The notes: generated by a model from the sequence alone, not told the origin. DNA of 64,000 nt from Candidatus Rothia avicola (GCA_019115985.1 DXCN01000038.1:1-64000); one strand, 5' to 3'; counted from the first letter of the stretch, positions 16,323-28,758 are shown. Program-made: numbers and translations.

Positions 16323-17942
16323 TTAGCTGTAGCGGGCTACTCGTTGGTACATGTCTGCTACGTGCCGTTCGTAGTTTTTCGCTCCGGCGCGGACGCCCAG
16401 GTAGAAGGCTGCCGCCCCGATAAGGGCGGTGACGACGGCGCCCAACCAGAACCAGAGCAGGCTACCGACAATAGCCGTGGCCCCCATACCGATGAAGGAT
16501 GGCAGGGAGAGCGCCATGGGGATAAGGATGATAAAGCCCCGTGCCATGGTCTTAGCCATACCGTCTGGCTGTTCCGGGGTCTTCCAGGGGCTGGTTCCCG
16601 GTGGCACCACAGGAGCGTTGAATACGGTGTCGAGGTAGTTGGCCATGCCGTTAGCGATGAAGTAGGTTCCCAGGGCGCTTACCAGCAGAGGCAGGGCCCA
16701 GGCAGCGTGGCCGGTCAGGAAGGCAAAAGCCAGGGTGCCCAGCACAATCATGGGCAGGTAGAGCAGCATCATGCCGTAGGCCCGCCCTAGCCTGTCGTCA
16801 ATGCCGCGCAGGGGTGAGAGGGCGTGCAGGGAGAAGGCCGAGCCTTCAAAAGAAGCCAGGGCAGACTGGGAATAGCCTGCCATCGCCGGTATAAAGGCAA
16901 CCGCCATGACGAAGGCCATGGGGTTCGTCACCTCTTCCTCCGCCCCGTTCGCTGAGACGATAAAGCTTCCCGAGATAAAAACCATCAAGATATACATGAG
17001 CGGCATCATGAGCACGTTGAGGTTGGCCCGGGAATCCCGGAGCATCATGTCGAGGGTACGGGCGGCGATAGCCCCGCGCACGGTGGCCGGGAAGCGCCCA
17101 AGAAGCCCCAGGTTACCCTGGGCTAGGGTTTTGCCTTCGTCCTGTACCCCGGCGGAATCTCCCACACTGGCCATGGTTTTAGCCGCAAAGAACTGCCAGA
17201 TGAACCAGACCAGGGCACAGTAGACCAGGGTGAGCGCAGTAAGAGCTAGAGCGAGGCCGTAGCGACCGGCTCCTACCTGCGGGGCAATAGCCCAGGCTGA
17301 AGCTACAGGAGTCCACTGCAGGTAGCCGAGAACCTGCCGGAGCTGCTCGATGTTGCTGGTGATGCCCGTGATAGTCGCCAGCAACAGGGGCCCGGCAAAG
17401 ATCAGGGCCGCGAAGGCAAGAAGAGTGAGGGCGTTACTCACTGAGCGTCGCGAGCGGACGGGTATAGAGGCTACCGCAGTCAGGCGTCCGCCCAATATGG
17501 CAAGGGCAAGGCCCAGCAAACCTGCCGGGATGAAAGCCAGGGTAGCCGCTAGCGAGTAGAAGTTGGAGGTGATCAGAGCCAGGGTGGCTAGTACCGTCAG
17601 AGCACCGGGCACCCCAATCAGAGCCCCCAGGGCTTGGCCGCCCATGAGCTGGCGGACGGTAATGGGATAGGGAACGAGGCGCTCCGGGTCAAGGGTGGGG
17701 TCGGCACCGGCTGCGACCAGGGGTATCAGCCACCAGGCCAGGGTCAGCAGCCCCCCTGCCACCCCCAGAATCAGTAGGGAGTCGGCGGGGTTCTGCAGGG
17801 TGAAACCTAAACCGGCCATGCCCACCAGCGCGCCGAGCCCGTAGAGCAGACCAAAGACTAGGCCCACGATAGCCCAGGCGTTCCCGTTGCGGAAGATAGC
17901 GAGGAAGTGGTCGAGTTTGAGTTTTAGGAGGACTGCAACCAT
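16323..17942 (-). CDS. ABC-2 type transporter permease
   Basis: This 539-residue integral membrane protein has about twelve predicted hydrophobic helices in two similar halves separated by a soluble loop around 265-310. It pairs with the ATPase gene upstream, which it overlaps by 19 bp, so the two make one exporter. The substrate is unknown. The overall shape matches actinobacterial ABC-2 exporters that move lipids, peptides or drugs. No signal peptide or enzymatic domain was seen. Confidence 0.85.
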   Translation of the reverse strand: MVAVLLKLKLDHFLAIFRNGNAWAIVGLVFGLLYGLGALVGMAGLGFTLQNPADSLLILGVAGGLLTLAWWLIPLVAAGADPTLDPERLVPYPITVRQLMGGQALGALIGVPGALTVLATLALITSNFYSLAATLAFIPAGLLGLALAILGGRLTAVASIPVRSRRSVSNALTLLAFAALIFAGPLLLATITGITSNIEQLRQVLGYLQWTPVASAWAIAPQVGAGRYGLALALTALTLVYCALVWFIWQFFAAKTMASVGDSAGVQDEGKTLAQGNLGLLGRFPATVRGAIAARTLDMMLRDSRANLNVLMMPLMYILMVFISGSFIVSANGAEEEVTNPMAFVMAVAFIPAMAGYSQSALASFEGSAFSLHALSPLRGIDDRLGRAYGMMLLYLPMIVLGTLAFAFLTGHAAWALPLLVSALGTYFIANGMANYLDTVFNAPVVPPGTSPWKTPEQPDGMAKTMARGFIILIPMALSLPSFIGMGATAIVGSLLWFWLGAVVTALIGAAAFYLGVRAGAKNYERHVADMYQRVARYS

Positions 17943-18814
17943 GAGATTCCCTCCGATACAACGCGTCCGCCCACCAGTTCAACAAACCGTTCTTCTAGCG
18001 ATACGCCGCCGCGCACCTGTTCCACGGTGCCAGAGGCCAAAATACGGCCGGCGTTCATAATGGCAACATGGTCACACAGGCGCTGCACCAGGTCCATAAC
18101 GTGGGAGGAGATGATGACGGTGCCGCCGCCTGCCACATAGGCCTTGAGAATATCCTGGATATTCGAGGCCGAGACCGGGTCCACCGCTTCGAAGGGCTCA
18201 TCGAGCACCAGCAGGGAGGGGGCGTGGATCATGGCGCAGGCCAGGGCAATTTTCTTGGTCATACCGGCTGAGTAGTCGGCGACCTTGCGGCCGGCAGCCC
18301 CGGTCAGGTCCATAGTCGTGAGCAGGTCGCGGGTTCGCTCAGCCACGGTTGCCTTTTCGAGCCCGTGCAGACGACCTGCGTAGGTGAGGAGCTGCTCGCC
18401 GGTGAGCTTATCGAAGAGGCGGACGCCGTCGGGCAGCACACCCACCCGGCGTTTAGCATCTAGGGGGTTGGCCCAGACGTCCAGGCCACCCACCAGCACC
18501 TGCCCGGCGGTAGGCTTGAGCAGGCCCGTTGCCATGGAGAGGGTGGTGGTCTTGCCTGCGCCGTTGCGCCCTACCAGCCCGTAGAAGGACCCTCGGGGAA
18601 CGGTGAGGTTGACTCCGTCTACCGCGGCCTGCTGGCCAAAGACCTTCACCAGGTTGGTGATCTCCAAGGCTGCGCTACCCCGGCTGGCCTCTGCCACTTC
18701 AGCTTCTACCGGGGCTGAAACCGGCTCAGTCAAGCCGCCGCCGGGTGCCTCTTCCGGCCGATTGTGGGTTTGGTCGTAACGTTCATTCTGCGGGGAAAGG
18801 TTCTCGTGTGCCAT
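17924..18814 (-). CDS. ABC transporter ATP-binding protein
   Basis: This 296-residue nucleotide-binding subunit partners the permease downstream. It has an N-terminal acidic linker of about 50 residues, Walker A GRNGAGKTT, a signature loop of the form YSAGMTKK in place of LSGGQ (typical of the CcmA/DrrA-like exporter branch), Walker B LLVLDEP and an EAVDP D-loop. The H-loop is in IISSHVMD. The 19-bp overlap with the permease gene implies coupled translation. Confidence 0.9.
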   Translation of the reverse strand: MAHENLSPQNERYDQTHNRPEEAPGGGLTEPVSAPVEAEVAEASRGSAALEITNLVKVFGQQAAVDGVNLTVPRGSFYGLVGRNGAGKTTTLSMATGLLKPTAGQVLVGGLDVWANPLDAKRRVGVLPDGVRLFDKLTGEQLLTYAGRLHGLEKATVAERTRDLLTTMDLTGAAGRKVADYSAGMTKKIALACAMIHAPSLLVLDEPFEAVDPVSASNIQDILKAYVAGGGTVIISSHVMDLVQRLCDHVAIMNAGRILASGTVEQVRGGVSLEERFVELVGGRVVSEGISWLQSS

Positions 18815-18868
18815 ATCTCCACTGTAGCCAGCATCACGCCTCTTCCCCTCCCCCGCTAGGGTGATTTC

Positions 18869-19786
18869 TTAAAAAAGAGCCATCATCAGGGCTGAACGGG
18901 CCTTTGTGACGCGGGGGTCAGCTGAGCCTACAACCTCGAAAAGTTCCAGCAGGCGTTCGCGCACCGTGGTTTTAGTCTCCGCGTCCACGGCCTTGAAAAG
19001 GGCGATAAGGCGGTTGAAGGCGTCCTCCACGTGCCCGCCAGCTACATCTAGGTCGGCGACATTGAGCTGGGCCTGCACGTCGGTAGCGTCGGCAGCAGCT
19101 TTCTGGCGTTCTTCTGCCAGGTTCAGGGTTGAGACGCGGTGGAGCAGGTGCACCTGGGCTAGACCGATTTTAGCATCTGTATCCCCCGGGTTCTCATTGA
19201 GTGCACGGGTGTAGGCAGCTTCCGCTCCCTGGTAATCGCCCCGGTCCAGCGCCTCGATAGCTTCCCGGTGCAGGGGCGGCAGGGGCTTCTCAGCCTCTGA
19301 CAATACAGGCTCGAACCCACCGGGTAGGCCCTGCTGGGCGGCAAGCTGCAACACCTGGCCCAGCACCTCGGTCAGGGCCTGGGGGTCAACGGGACCGTTG
19401 AAGAGCGGGGCCGGGCGGCCAGCGAGTACAGCCACGGCCGCAGGTACACCCTGAATCTGGAGGGCCTGCCCGATTTCGGGGGTCTTGGTGATATCGACGG
19501 CAGCCAGCAGCAGGTTGCCACCGGCAGAGTTCACCAGGGCCTCAACCTGCTCCAGCATCTGAACCGAGGCCGGCGAGTGGGGTGCCCACAGGGCAAAAAT
19601 CACGGCGCCCCGGTTGGACTCCTGCACCAGCTGCTGGAACTGGGCCACATCGGTTACATCCAGTCGCCAGCTGGCAGCGGCACTCTCCTCAGCAGGCTCA
19701 GCGCTGGAACCTGCCGAACTCGTAGCTCCCAAATCCAGGGCATTTCGTACCGAAGCGGGTAGGTTCTGATCGTCAATCCCGGCCAT
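18869..19786 (-). CDS. thioredoxin-fold/TPR co-chaperone (YbbN/CnoX-like)
   Basis: This 305-residue protein has a thioredoxin-like domain (about 45-155), then a region of tetratricopeptide repeats (about 165-300) with EALDRGDYQGAEAAYTRAL as a clear TPR. The usual redox CxxC is replaced by APHSP, so it cannot act as a disulfide reductase. Family members hold unfolding proteins and pass them to chaperonins. The order near pncB/clpS and nucS matches the actinobacterial Rv1324-type gene. It is divergent from an AI-2E family permease gene. Confidence 0.85.
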   Translation of the reverse strand: MAGIDDQNLPASVRNALDLGATSSAGSSAEPAEESAAASWRLDVTDVAQFQQLVQESNRGAVIFALWAPHSPASVQMLEQVEALVNSAGGNLLLAAVDITKTPEIGQALQIQGVPAAVAVLAGRPAPLFNGPVDPQALTEVLGQVLQLAAQQGLPGGFEPVLSEAEKPLPPLHREAIEALDRGDYQGAEAAYTRALNENPGDTDAKIGLAQVHLLHRVSTLNLAEERQKAAADATDVQAQLNVADLDVAGGHVEDAFNRLIALFKAVDAETKTTVRERLLELFEVVGSADPRVTKARSALMMALF

Positions 19787-19935
19787 TGGGCCTTCCTTTC
19801 ACAGCGACAAATATCTCTACAATCTATGGTGCCAAAGCTCAGCCGGTGCACGAGCACACCTGCCCTAGTTCTAGCCCAGGGCAGAATCAAGATAAGGTAG
19901 AACACAGTAACTACCCCACTACCCGAGTAGCCAGT

Positions 19936-21258
19936 ATGCCATCATCTTTTTCTCCCTCCCACCTCCTGCGGTCTCTGACCTCCCGCACCAGCCGCGCGCA
20001 GGCGTCCGCACCACCAGATTCCCCGGCCAACACCGAAGAAAGCGGCACCAGGCAGTCACAGAACAACAAGTTCGCCCTACCGGCTATCCCCGGTGCCCGG
20101 CCCCGCCACCGCCTCCAGCTGCCAGAGGAACCGGCCCACCTGAAAGAGAATAAGGACGGTGCCGCCCCCGCTCCCCCAGAAACCCACGCCCCAGCCCTCG
20201 GCAAGGGCCGCTACATCAGCAACCCAATTCACTTTGGTTTCATGCTGGCCATCGGTGTGGGCCTGGCCTGGATGGGCATGTACTTTGTGCTCAACATTGG
20301 CGCCCTAGCCGGCTGGCTCACCGGCGCAGTGTTTATCGGCCTGGGGCTAGACCCGGTTGTACGCAAACTCGAACAGTGGGGACTGCCGCGCGGGGCAGGC
20401 GTCACCGTCGTCTTCCTCTTCTTCGTTGCGGTAGCTGCCGCCCTCATCTTCTGGGTAGTGCCCCTCATCGCCCGTCAGGCCGTCTCCTTCATCACCGGCT
20501 TCCCCCAGCAGTTTGAGAACTTCCTCAACTCAGATCTCTTCTCGGGTCTCGATGAGCGCTACCACATCCGATCAGCGGTAGATGCCGAGGTAGAGAAGTT
20601 CTTTGAACAGGTCACCTCAGATACCTCTGTGGTGAGCGGCTTTATGAACTCCCTCATGAACGCGGGCTCCACCCTGGCGGAAATCACTACCGGCACGATT
20701 ATCGTGCTCTTCCTCTCTATCTACGTGCTCGCCTCCCTACCCACTATTAAGGCCTGGTTCATCCGTCTGGCTCCCGCCTCCAAGCGTGACCGAGTCGGCT
20801 ACCTCACCGAAAAAATTACCAGCTCTGTTGGCCAGTACGTCATGGGCCAGGCTCTCGTGGCAATCTGCAACGCCACCTGCGCCGCCATCATCATGCTGAT
20901 CGTGGGTGTTCCCTTCGCCCAGCTGCTCATGCTCTTCGTCCTGCTCCTGGCCTTCATTCCCCTGGTCGGTGGCATCAGTGCCGCCATCCTAGTCTCGGTC
21001 ATCTCACTCATTGACAGCTGGCAGACCGCCCTCTTCTTCCTTATCCCCTACCTGATTTACCTGCAGATTGAGGCCTACTTCATCTCTCCCCGCATCATGA
21101 ACAGGGCAGTGGCCGTGCCCGGTGCTGTAGCTATTATCGCGGTGGTAGCCGGTGGCTCTCTCTGGGGTGTGCTCGGTGCCCTCATCGCGATTCCCGTCGC
21201 AGCCTCCCTGCTGATTCTGGTCAACGAGGTACTCGTGCCCCGCCAGGACCAGCTCTAA
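19936..21258 (+). CDS. AI-2E family transporter
   Basis: This 440-residue membrane protein belongs to the PerM/TqsA (AI-2E transporter) family. An N-terminal, disordered, Pro/Ala/Ser-rich stretch of about 95 residues precedes eight predicted helices. The pattern includes LFLSIYVLASLP and FIPLVGGISAAILVSVI, both typical of the family. Proteins of this group move small molecules, and in few cases is the substrate known. The ATG at 19936 is preferred over upstream in-frame starts, which run into the divergent promoter. No good ribosome site is seen, so leaderless translation is possible. Confidence 0.85.
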   Translation: MPSSFSPSHLLRSLTSRTSRAQASAPPDSPANTEESGTRQSQNNKFALPAIPGARPRHRLQLPEEPAHLKENKDGAAPAPPETHAPALGKGRYISNPIHFGFMLAIGVGLAWMGMYFVLNIGALAGWLTGAVFIGLGLDPVVRKLEQWGLPRGAGVTVVFLFFVAVAAALIFWVVPLIARQAVSFITGFPQQFENFLNSDLFSGLDERYHIRSAVDAEVEKFFEQVTSDTSVVSGFMNSLMNAGSTLAEITTGTIIVLFLSIYVLASLPTIKAWFIRLAPASKRDRVGYLTEKITSSVGQYVMGQALVAICNATCAAIIMLIVGVPFAQLLMLFVLLLAFIPLVGGISAAILVSVISLIDSWQTALFFLIPYLIYLQIEAYFISPRIMNRAVAVPGAVAIIAVVAGGSLWGVLGALIAIPVAASLLILVNEVLVPRQDQL

Positions 21259-21277
21259 CGAACCGTCCGCTTTCCTT

Positions 21278-21325
21278 AACCCGGTAGCGTCCTGCTTTCG
21301 AGCAGGGGCTGCTACCGGGTTTTTC
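21278..21325 (+). terminator. intrinsic terminator after AI-2E transporter gene
   Basis: AACCCGGTAGC (21278-21288) pairs with GCTACCGGGTT (21310-21320), with an inner CCTGCT-ttcg-AGCAGG helix. TTTTTCTG follows on the plus strand. This is a strong rho-independent terminator. Confidence 0.9.
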
Positions 21326-21368
21326 TGCGCTTCTAAGGCGCCCTAGGTCTGGTGCAATCCGCCGGATT

Positions 21369-21710
21369 TTACCAGAATCTACGGGTTGCCCAGCACCGCT
21401 CGTGCCAGTGGCGACGCTCCTCGATAGCCCGCTGGACACCAAACAGGTGGTCCTGCTGCCAGACCACCAGGTGCGCCACCCCGGGCTGGATAGGCCGTTC
21501 ACATTCGGGGCACTTATAGGTTTTCAGAGCATTGATAGAGGGGATGTACTGCACATACCAGTCCCCGTCCGGGGCCCGCTCCACCCGCGGGGCAGGGTCA
21601 AGGATACGGGAAATATCGCGCCCAGCGGGGCGGGCTTTCTGCCACTTGCTGGGGGCGGCCCCCGAGTTAGAGTTGGGGCGGCGGGGCTTAGATAAAGAAC
21701 GACGAGGCAT
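21369..21710 (-). CDS. conserved small protein with a Cys/His zinc-type motif (nucS neighbour)
   Basis: This 113-residue protein is basic and disordered at the N-terminus (Arg/Pro/Ser-rich, about 35 residues). It then has YKCPECERPIQPG, AHLVVWQQDHLFG and HWHERCW. The CPEC plus the later His and Cys residues form a plausible zinc site, as in small HNH or zinc-ribbon proteins. It lies divergent from nucS, 57 bp away, a placement I recall as common in Actinobacteria. The function is not recognised. A link to DNA mismatch cutting by NucS is only a guess from position. Confidence 0.75.
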   Translation of the reverse strand: MPRRSLSKPRRPNSNSGAAPSKWQKARPAGRDISRILDPAPRVERAPDGDWYVQYIPSINALKTYKCPECERPIQPGVAHLVVWQQDHLFGVQRAIEERRHWHERCWATRRFW

Positions 21711-21767
21711 TCCCCCATTCTTTCATGCACCGGTGTGCCCGCCCAAGCCACCTGTTAGAGTGGTACG

Positions 21768-22484
21768 GTGCGTTTAGTTATAGCTGATTGTTCCGTAGAC
21801 TACATGGGCCGTCTCAATGCCCATCTGCCCCGTGCTACCCGCCTGCTCATGATCAAGAATGATGGCTCGGTGCTGATTCACTCCGACGGCGGCTCCTATA
21901 AGCCCCTAAACTGGATGAGCCCACCCTGCCGCCTGCATATTTCCCCTCGCGAAGAGTTCGAGGGCACCTCGGTAGCCGAGGATCTTGACCCCGGTGTGAG
22001 CGAGCTGTGGACTGTGCAGGCCGCCAAGAGCGATGACAAGCTAGTCATTCGTGTCTTTAGCACTCACGGGGAACTCAGCCACGATTTGGGTATTGACCCG
22101 GGCCTTATTAAGGACGGCGTTGAGGCCGACTTACAGCGCCTGCTGGCTGAACAAATTGAGCTTCTTGGTGCAGGTTACCGTCTGGTGCGCCGCGAGTACC
22201 CCACGGCAATCGGCCCGGTGGATATTTTGGCCAAGGATGCCGGGGGCGTCTCTGTGGCAGTCGAGCTCAAGCGTGTGGGCGACATCGACGGCGTAGAACA
22301 GCTCACCCGCTACCTAGAACTCCTCAATCGCGACCCCCTGCTAGCACCGGTTCAGGGTATCTTTGCCGCCCAGCGCATCAAGCCCCAGGCCCGTACGCTG
22401 GCAGAAGACCGCGGCATCCGCTGCGTTGCTCTCGACTACGATGCCATGCGCGGAGTAGATGACGTAGAATCCCGCCTCTTCTAA
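21768..22484 (+). CDS. nucS: mismatch-specific endonuclease NucS/EndoMS
   Basis: NucS cuts both strands at G-T, G-G and T-T mismatches and stands in for MutS-MutL repair in many Actinobacteria and some Archaea. The 238-residue product has the N-terminal dimerisation domain ([16 protein letters not shown]) and a C-terminal nuclease with VDILAKD (Asp152) and [16 protein letters not shown] (Glu166, Lys168), the RecB-like active site. Translation starts at GTG. The absence of mutS/mutL in the window is uninformative by itself. It ends 22 bp before a shared terminator that also closes the atp operon. Confidence 0.96.
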   Translation: MRLVIADCSVDYMGRLNAHLPRATRLLMIKNDGSVLIHSDGGSYKPLNWMSPPCRLHISPREEFEGTSVAEDLDPGVSELWTVQAAKSDDKLVIRVFSTHGELSHDLGIDPGLIKDGVEADLQRLLAEQIELLGAGYRLVRREYPTAIGPVDILAKDAGGVSVAVELKRVGDIDGVEQLTRYLELLNRDPLLAPVQGIFAAQRIKPQARTLAEDRGIRCVALDYDAMRGVDDVESRLF

Positions 22485-22505
22485 ACAAGAAGAAAGCTAA
22501 AAAAT

Positions 22506-22550
22506 AAGGACGCCGCCCTCCCCCATCTCTGGGGAAGGGCGGCGTCCTTT
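22506..22550. terminator. bidirectional terminator between nucS and atpC
   Basis: AAGGACGCCGCCCT pairs with AGGGCGGCGTCCTT, with an extra CCCC/GGGG helix around a CATCTCT loop. The stem is near-perfect over 18 bp with A-rich and T-rich flanks on both sides. It lies between convergent genes, and its stem base is the GGACGCC/GGCGTCC word. Confidence 0.9.
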
Positions 22551-22566
22551 CGTCACAGTAATCTAG

Positions 22567-22824
22567 TTAGATCTGTGCGTGCTTAGCTGCGATGGTGACT
22601 CGATCGTTAGAGACGGTCAAGAAACCTTCGTGCAGGCGGGTGGTCTTCTTCTCACCGCTGGTTGCCTCAATCAGAAGCTCACCGTCTTCAGCGAGAAGGG
22701 CCATGGTGGGGATGTGACCGGGCATAATGCCCAGATCGCCATGGACGGTGCGCGCGCGCACGTACTTGGCTTCGCCAACCCACACGACTCGTTCACGGGA
22801 AACGACTTCAACTTTCAGTGCCAT
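22567..22824 (-). CDS. atpC: ATP synthase F1 epsilon subunit (short form)
   Basis: Epsilon couples the F1 rotor to the c-ring and, in many bacteria, also inhibits ATP hydrolysis through a C-terminal helical hairpin. This 85-residue version has only the N-terminal beta-sandwich: MALKVEVVSRERVVWVGEAK at the start, LGIMPGHIP in the middle, ending at IAAKHAQI. The C-terminal helices found in E. coli (about 139 residues in all) are missing, so hairpin-type inhibition should be absent. Short forms occur in relatives as far as I recall. It is the last gene of the atp operon, 2 bp after atpD. Confidence 0.93.
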   Translation of the reverse strand: MALKVEVVSRERVVWVGEAKYVRARTVHGDLGIMPGHIPTMALLAEDGELLIEATSGEKKTTRLHEGFLTVSNDRVTIAAKHAQI

Positions 22825-22826
22825 GA

Positions 22827-24299
<1,473 letters not shown>

Positions 24300-24334
24300 T
24301 TACCTATGTAGAGAGTGGAAAGTTGTCTGGTGGA

Positions 24335-25255
24335 TTAGGAGGCGAGTGCGTCGGCGCCGCCAACAATTTCGCTGAGCTCCTGAGTAATTTCTGCCTGGCG
24401 AGCGTTGTTCATCAGGCGGGTGTACTTCTTGATGAGCTCGTCAGCGTTATCACCTGCGGACTTCATCGCGCGCTGGCGGGACGCCAGTTCGGAGGCCGCT
24501 GCTTCTAGCAGGCACGCATAGATGCGGGAGGCGATGTAGCGGGGCAGCAACTCGTCGAGAACTTCCTGGGGGCTGGGCTCGAATTCAAAGGCTGAGTTCT
24601 GCTGGAACTGGTCGTCTTCGAGACGTTCGCCGGGCAGGATTTCTTCACCGAGTTCGCGTGCGTCTGCTACCTCGATGGGGAGCAGGCGCAGGACGCGGGT
24701 TTCCTGGCTGACCATGGAGACGAATTCGGTGTAGATGATATGAAGGTCATCGACGTCGCCGTTTTCGTAGGCTGCCAGGATGGCGTCGCGTGCTGCAACG
24801 GCCATCTCGATGTTGGGGTTGTCGGTGTTGCCTTCCCAAGCCTGCTCGTATTCGCGTTCGCGGAAGTCAAAGTAGGACTTTGCCTTGCGACCGATGAGAT
24901 AGAGCTTGACATCACGTCCCTCACCGCGGAGCTTCTCAATAAGACCCTCGGTTTTTTTGAGGACGGATGAGGAGTATGAACCCGCAAGGCCGCGGTCGCT
25001 GGTGAGGACGAGAACTGCGGAGCGACCGGTCTTTGCCTTTGAGCGTGCGTTAAGCAGGGGGTGCTCAATGTGGTGCTGGGTCGCAATGGCAGTGACGGCC
25101 TTGGTCAGCGCATTTGCGTAGGGGCTAGCGGCCTCTGCGCTCTTACGTGCCTTGTTAATGCGTGAGGTTGCGATCATCTCCATCGCCTTGAAGATCTTCT
25201 TCATAGACGATGTTGAAGTAATCTTTTGGCGGTAAACCCTAATCTGGGCTCCCAT
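24335..25255 (-). CDS. atpG: ATP synthase F1 gamma subunit
   Basis: Gamma is the central rotor shaft. The 306-residue product begins [12 protein letters not shown] and continues with the [20 protein letters not shown] helix that enters the F1 head. It ends with the paired helix [30 protein letters not shown] segment. The ATG at 25255 fits the family start; a longer frame is open upstream but lacks conservation. The mid-region has a slightly long loop typical of Actinobacteria. It sits between atpA and atpD. Confidence 0.96.
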   Translation of the reverse strand: MGAQIRVYRQKITSTSSMKKIFKAMEMIATSRINKARKSAEAASPYANALTKAVTAIATQHHIEHPLLNARSKAKTGRSAVLVLTSDRGLAGSYSSSVLKKTEGLIEKLRGEGRDVKLYLIGRKAKSYFDFREREYEQAWEGNTDNPNIEMAVAARDAILAAYENGDVDDLHIIYTEFVSMVSQETRVLRLLPIEVADARELGEEILPGERLEDDQFQQNSAFEFEPSPQEVLDELLPRYIASRIYACLLEAAASELASRQRAMKSAGDNADELIKKYTRLMNNARQAEITQELSEIVGGADALAS

Positions 25256-25333
25256 AGAGATTCCTTTCACTCCTAGGGTGGGGCCCCTCCCCCAGGTTCT
25301 GTTGGAGGGGCATCTCACCTGCTAGGAAAATCG

Positions 25334-26959
<1,626 letters not shown>

Positions 26960-26986
26960 CTTATGTCCCTGCTCTCCTAATTTGTT

Positions 26987-27017
26987 GGTGTGCCTGCCGA
27001 CTGAGGGCAGGCCCACC
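26987..27017 (-). other. stable hairpin in the atpH-atpA gap
   Basis: GGTG-t-GCCTGCC (26987-26998) pairs with GGCAGGC-CACC (27006-27017). It lies just upstream of the atpA ribosome site on the transcript. No U-run follows, so it is not a terminator. A role in mRNA processing or in raising alpha-subunit translation would fit its place. Confidence 0.55.
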
Positions 27018-27116
27018 GAAACTTGTGTGACGTGCTCGGGTGGTGCTTCTTAGGCTTACCCGATGTCGTCTGTGTATCTTCTAAATCACCGTCGAGGTCT
27101 CGACTGTGTAAATCGC

Positions 27117-27929
27117 CTATGCGAAAGCGCGGCTGAGTTCTGACAGTCGGGTGGACAGTGAGCCATCGATGACTTCGTCCCCTACCTGCACGCGCAGACC
27201 GCCCAGAAGTGCGGGGTCTACGGTGATGTCGAGCTTCAGCTCCTTGCCGTAGGTCTTGTTGAGTGCCCCCTGCAGCTTTGCAATCTGCTCTGCAGTCAGC
27301 GCGGTTGTTGAGGTAACTCGTGCGATCCAACGGTTTTGACGCTTGACGATGATTTCTACGAACTCGTTAGCCAGACGGGCTGCGGTGGTTCCGCGGGCCG
27401 CAGTGGCAACTCGTTCTAGTAGAAGCTTGCCTTCAGCGGTAGCTACACGGCCACCGAGGCTGACAGCCAGCTTCTTGAGTGCTTCCTTGCTTGCCCTGGT
27501 ATCGGCAAGAGCAGCCTGTGCTTCTGCTGAGGCATCAACGGTGTTGATGAAGGTCAGCAGTTCGTTGACGGTCTGCTCCAGTGCATCGATACCTCCGCGC
27601 TGTTCAGCAGAAAGCGCTACTGAGGTAACAGCGGTTGTTTCGAGGGCATCAGCCAGATCGCGTTCTTCGCTCCAACGGGCCTCTGCTGCTGCAGAAACGA
27701 TAGCCAGAGCGGCGTCGGAAATCTTGCCGCCCAGAACGGAGCGGGCAATGCCTGCTCGCTGCGCTGCTTCGCGGGAAGGATCGGTTAGACCTCGCCGGAA
27801 CCCGCCGTTGCTGTCGATAGCGTCGACAACAGCGAAGAGCTCCTCTGCGAGGTGGGTTGGGTTATCGGTAGGCTGGGCCACCAGAACCTGTTCCACCTTG
27901 TTCAGTGATTCAGTCGATACTGCTGACAT
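27117..27929 (-). CDS. atpH: ATP synthase F1 delta subunit
   Basis: Delta links F1 to the b-stalk at the top of the enzyme. The 270-residue product is longer than the 177-residue E. coli form, as is normal in Actinobacteria. The C-terminal part contains VTSTTALTAEQIAKLQGALN and the LDITVDPALLGGLRVQVGDEVIDGS region, the standard OSCP signature. The N-terminal helical half is weakly conserved. The ATG overlaps the atpF stop by one base. Confidence 0.95.
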   Translation of the reverse strand: MSAVSTESLNKVEQVLVAQPTDNPTHLAEELFAVVDAIDSNGGFRRGLTDPSREAAQRAGIARSVLGGKISDAALAIVSAAAEARWSEERDLADALETTAVTSVALSAEQRGGIDALEQTVNELLTFINTVDASAEAQAALADTRASKEALKKLAVSLGGRVATAEGKLLLERVATAARGTTAARLANEFVEIIVKRQNRWIARVTSTTALTAEQIAKLQGALNKTYGKELKLDITVDPALLGGLRVQVGDEVIDGSLSTRLSELSRAFA

Positions 27930-28474
27930 TAGCGGGCTGCACCTGCCTGCTGCTGCGCGTCAAGGTCAGCAAGAAAACGATCGACTACACGTGCGGATCG
28001 CTCATCATCGTTGAGGGATTCGCCCACAATCTTGCCAGCCAGTGAGGTTGCCAGAGCACCAACTTCGGTACGAAGTGATGCTGCGGCAGCTGCACGTTCT
28101 GCCTCGATGGTCTTCTGGGCGTTTTCGGTGATACGAGCGGCCTCAGCGTTTGCGCGCTCCTTAGCTTCTGCCACGATGGCGTCGCCTTCGGCGCGTGCTT
28201 CTTCGCGAATCTTCTGAGCTTCCAGACGAGCGCTTTCGAGCTGCTGGCCGTACTCTTCGCGTGCTGCCGCGGCCTCTGCCTGAGCCTTTTCAGCCTTGGC
28301 GAGACCACCCTCAATTGCTTCTTTACGGTCCTGGTAAATCTTTTCGAATGCCGGGACAACGTACTTGGTGACGATGAAGAGGAGGAGCAGGAACCCGATG
28401 GCGGTAATGGCGATTTCCCAGACATTGGGGATCAGAGGGTTCGCGCCCTCTGCTGCTGCCATTAAGTGAGACAT
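27929..28474 (-). CDS. atpF: ATP synthase Fo b subunit
   Basis: The b subunit forms the peripheral stalk. The 181-residue product has one N-terminal membrane helix (about 17-40, IAITAIGFLLLLFIVTKYVV) and then a long, charged, Ala/Glu-rich coiled coil. This is the usual design. A one-base overlap with atpH implies coupled translation. Confidence 0.95.
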   Translation of the reverse strand: MSHLMAAAEGANPLIPNVWEIAITAIGFLLLLFIVTKYVVPAFEKIYQDRKEAIEGGLAKAEKAQAEAAAAREEYGQQLESARLEAQKIREEARAEGDAIVAEAKERANAEAARITENAQKTIEAERAAAAASLRTEVGALATSLAGKIVGESLNDDERSARVVDRFLADLDAQQQAGAAR

Positions 28475-28527
28475 AGGGGGTTTTCCTGTTCTATAGGTCG
28501 GTCAATATTGATGCGGTCACCAGTAAG

Positions 28528-28737
28528 TTACTGGATGAACGCGAGAACCAGACCGAGAACTGCCAGTGCTTCAACCAGCGCGAAGCCCAGGAAGAGCATG
28601 GGCTGCAGGGTCTTCTGTGACTCGGGCTGACGAGCAACGGAGGTCATGTAGGCTGCGAAGATCAGACCTACGCCGATGCCGCCGCCGATTGCTGACAGAC
28701 CGTAACCAACTGCGGTAAGTGAACCGGTGATTTCCAT
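28528..28737 (-). CDS. atpE: ATP synthase Fo c subunit
   Basis: This 69-residue hairpin of two membrane helices forms the proton-driven ring. The essential carboxylate is Glu56 in [11 protein letters not shown], and the polar loop is ARQPESQ (36-42), as in other Actinobacteria. Glu in this position is the target site of diarylquinolines in mycobacteria. No sodium-binding signature is evident, so proton coupling is likely. Long spacers with hairpins lie in front of it. Confidence 0.97.
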   Translation of the reverse strand: MEITGSLTAVGYGLSAIGGGIGVGLIFAAYMTSVARQPESQKTLQPMLFLGFALVEALAVLGLVLAFIQ

Positions 28738-28758
28738 GTGGATTGTTTCCTTTCACAG

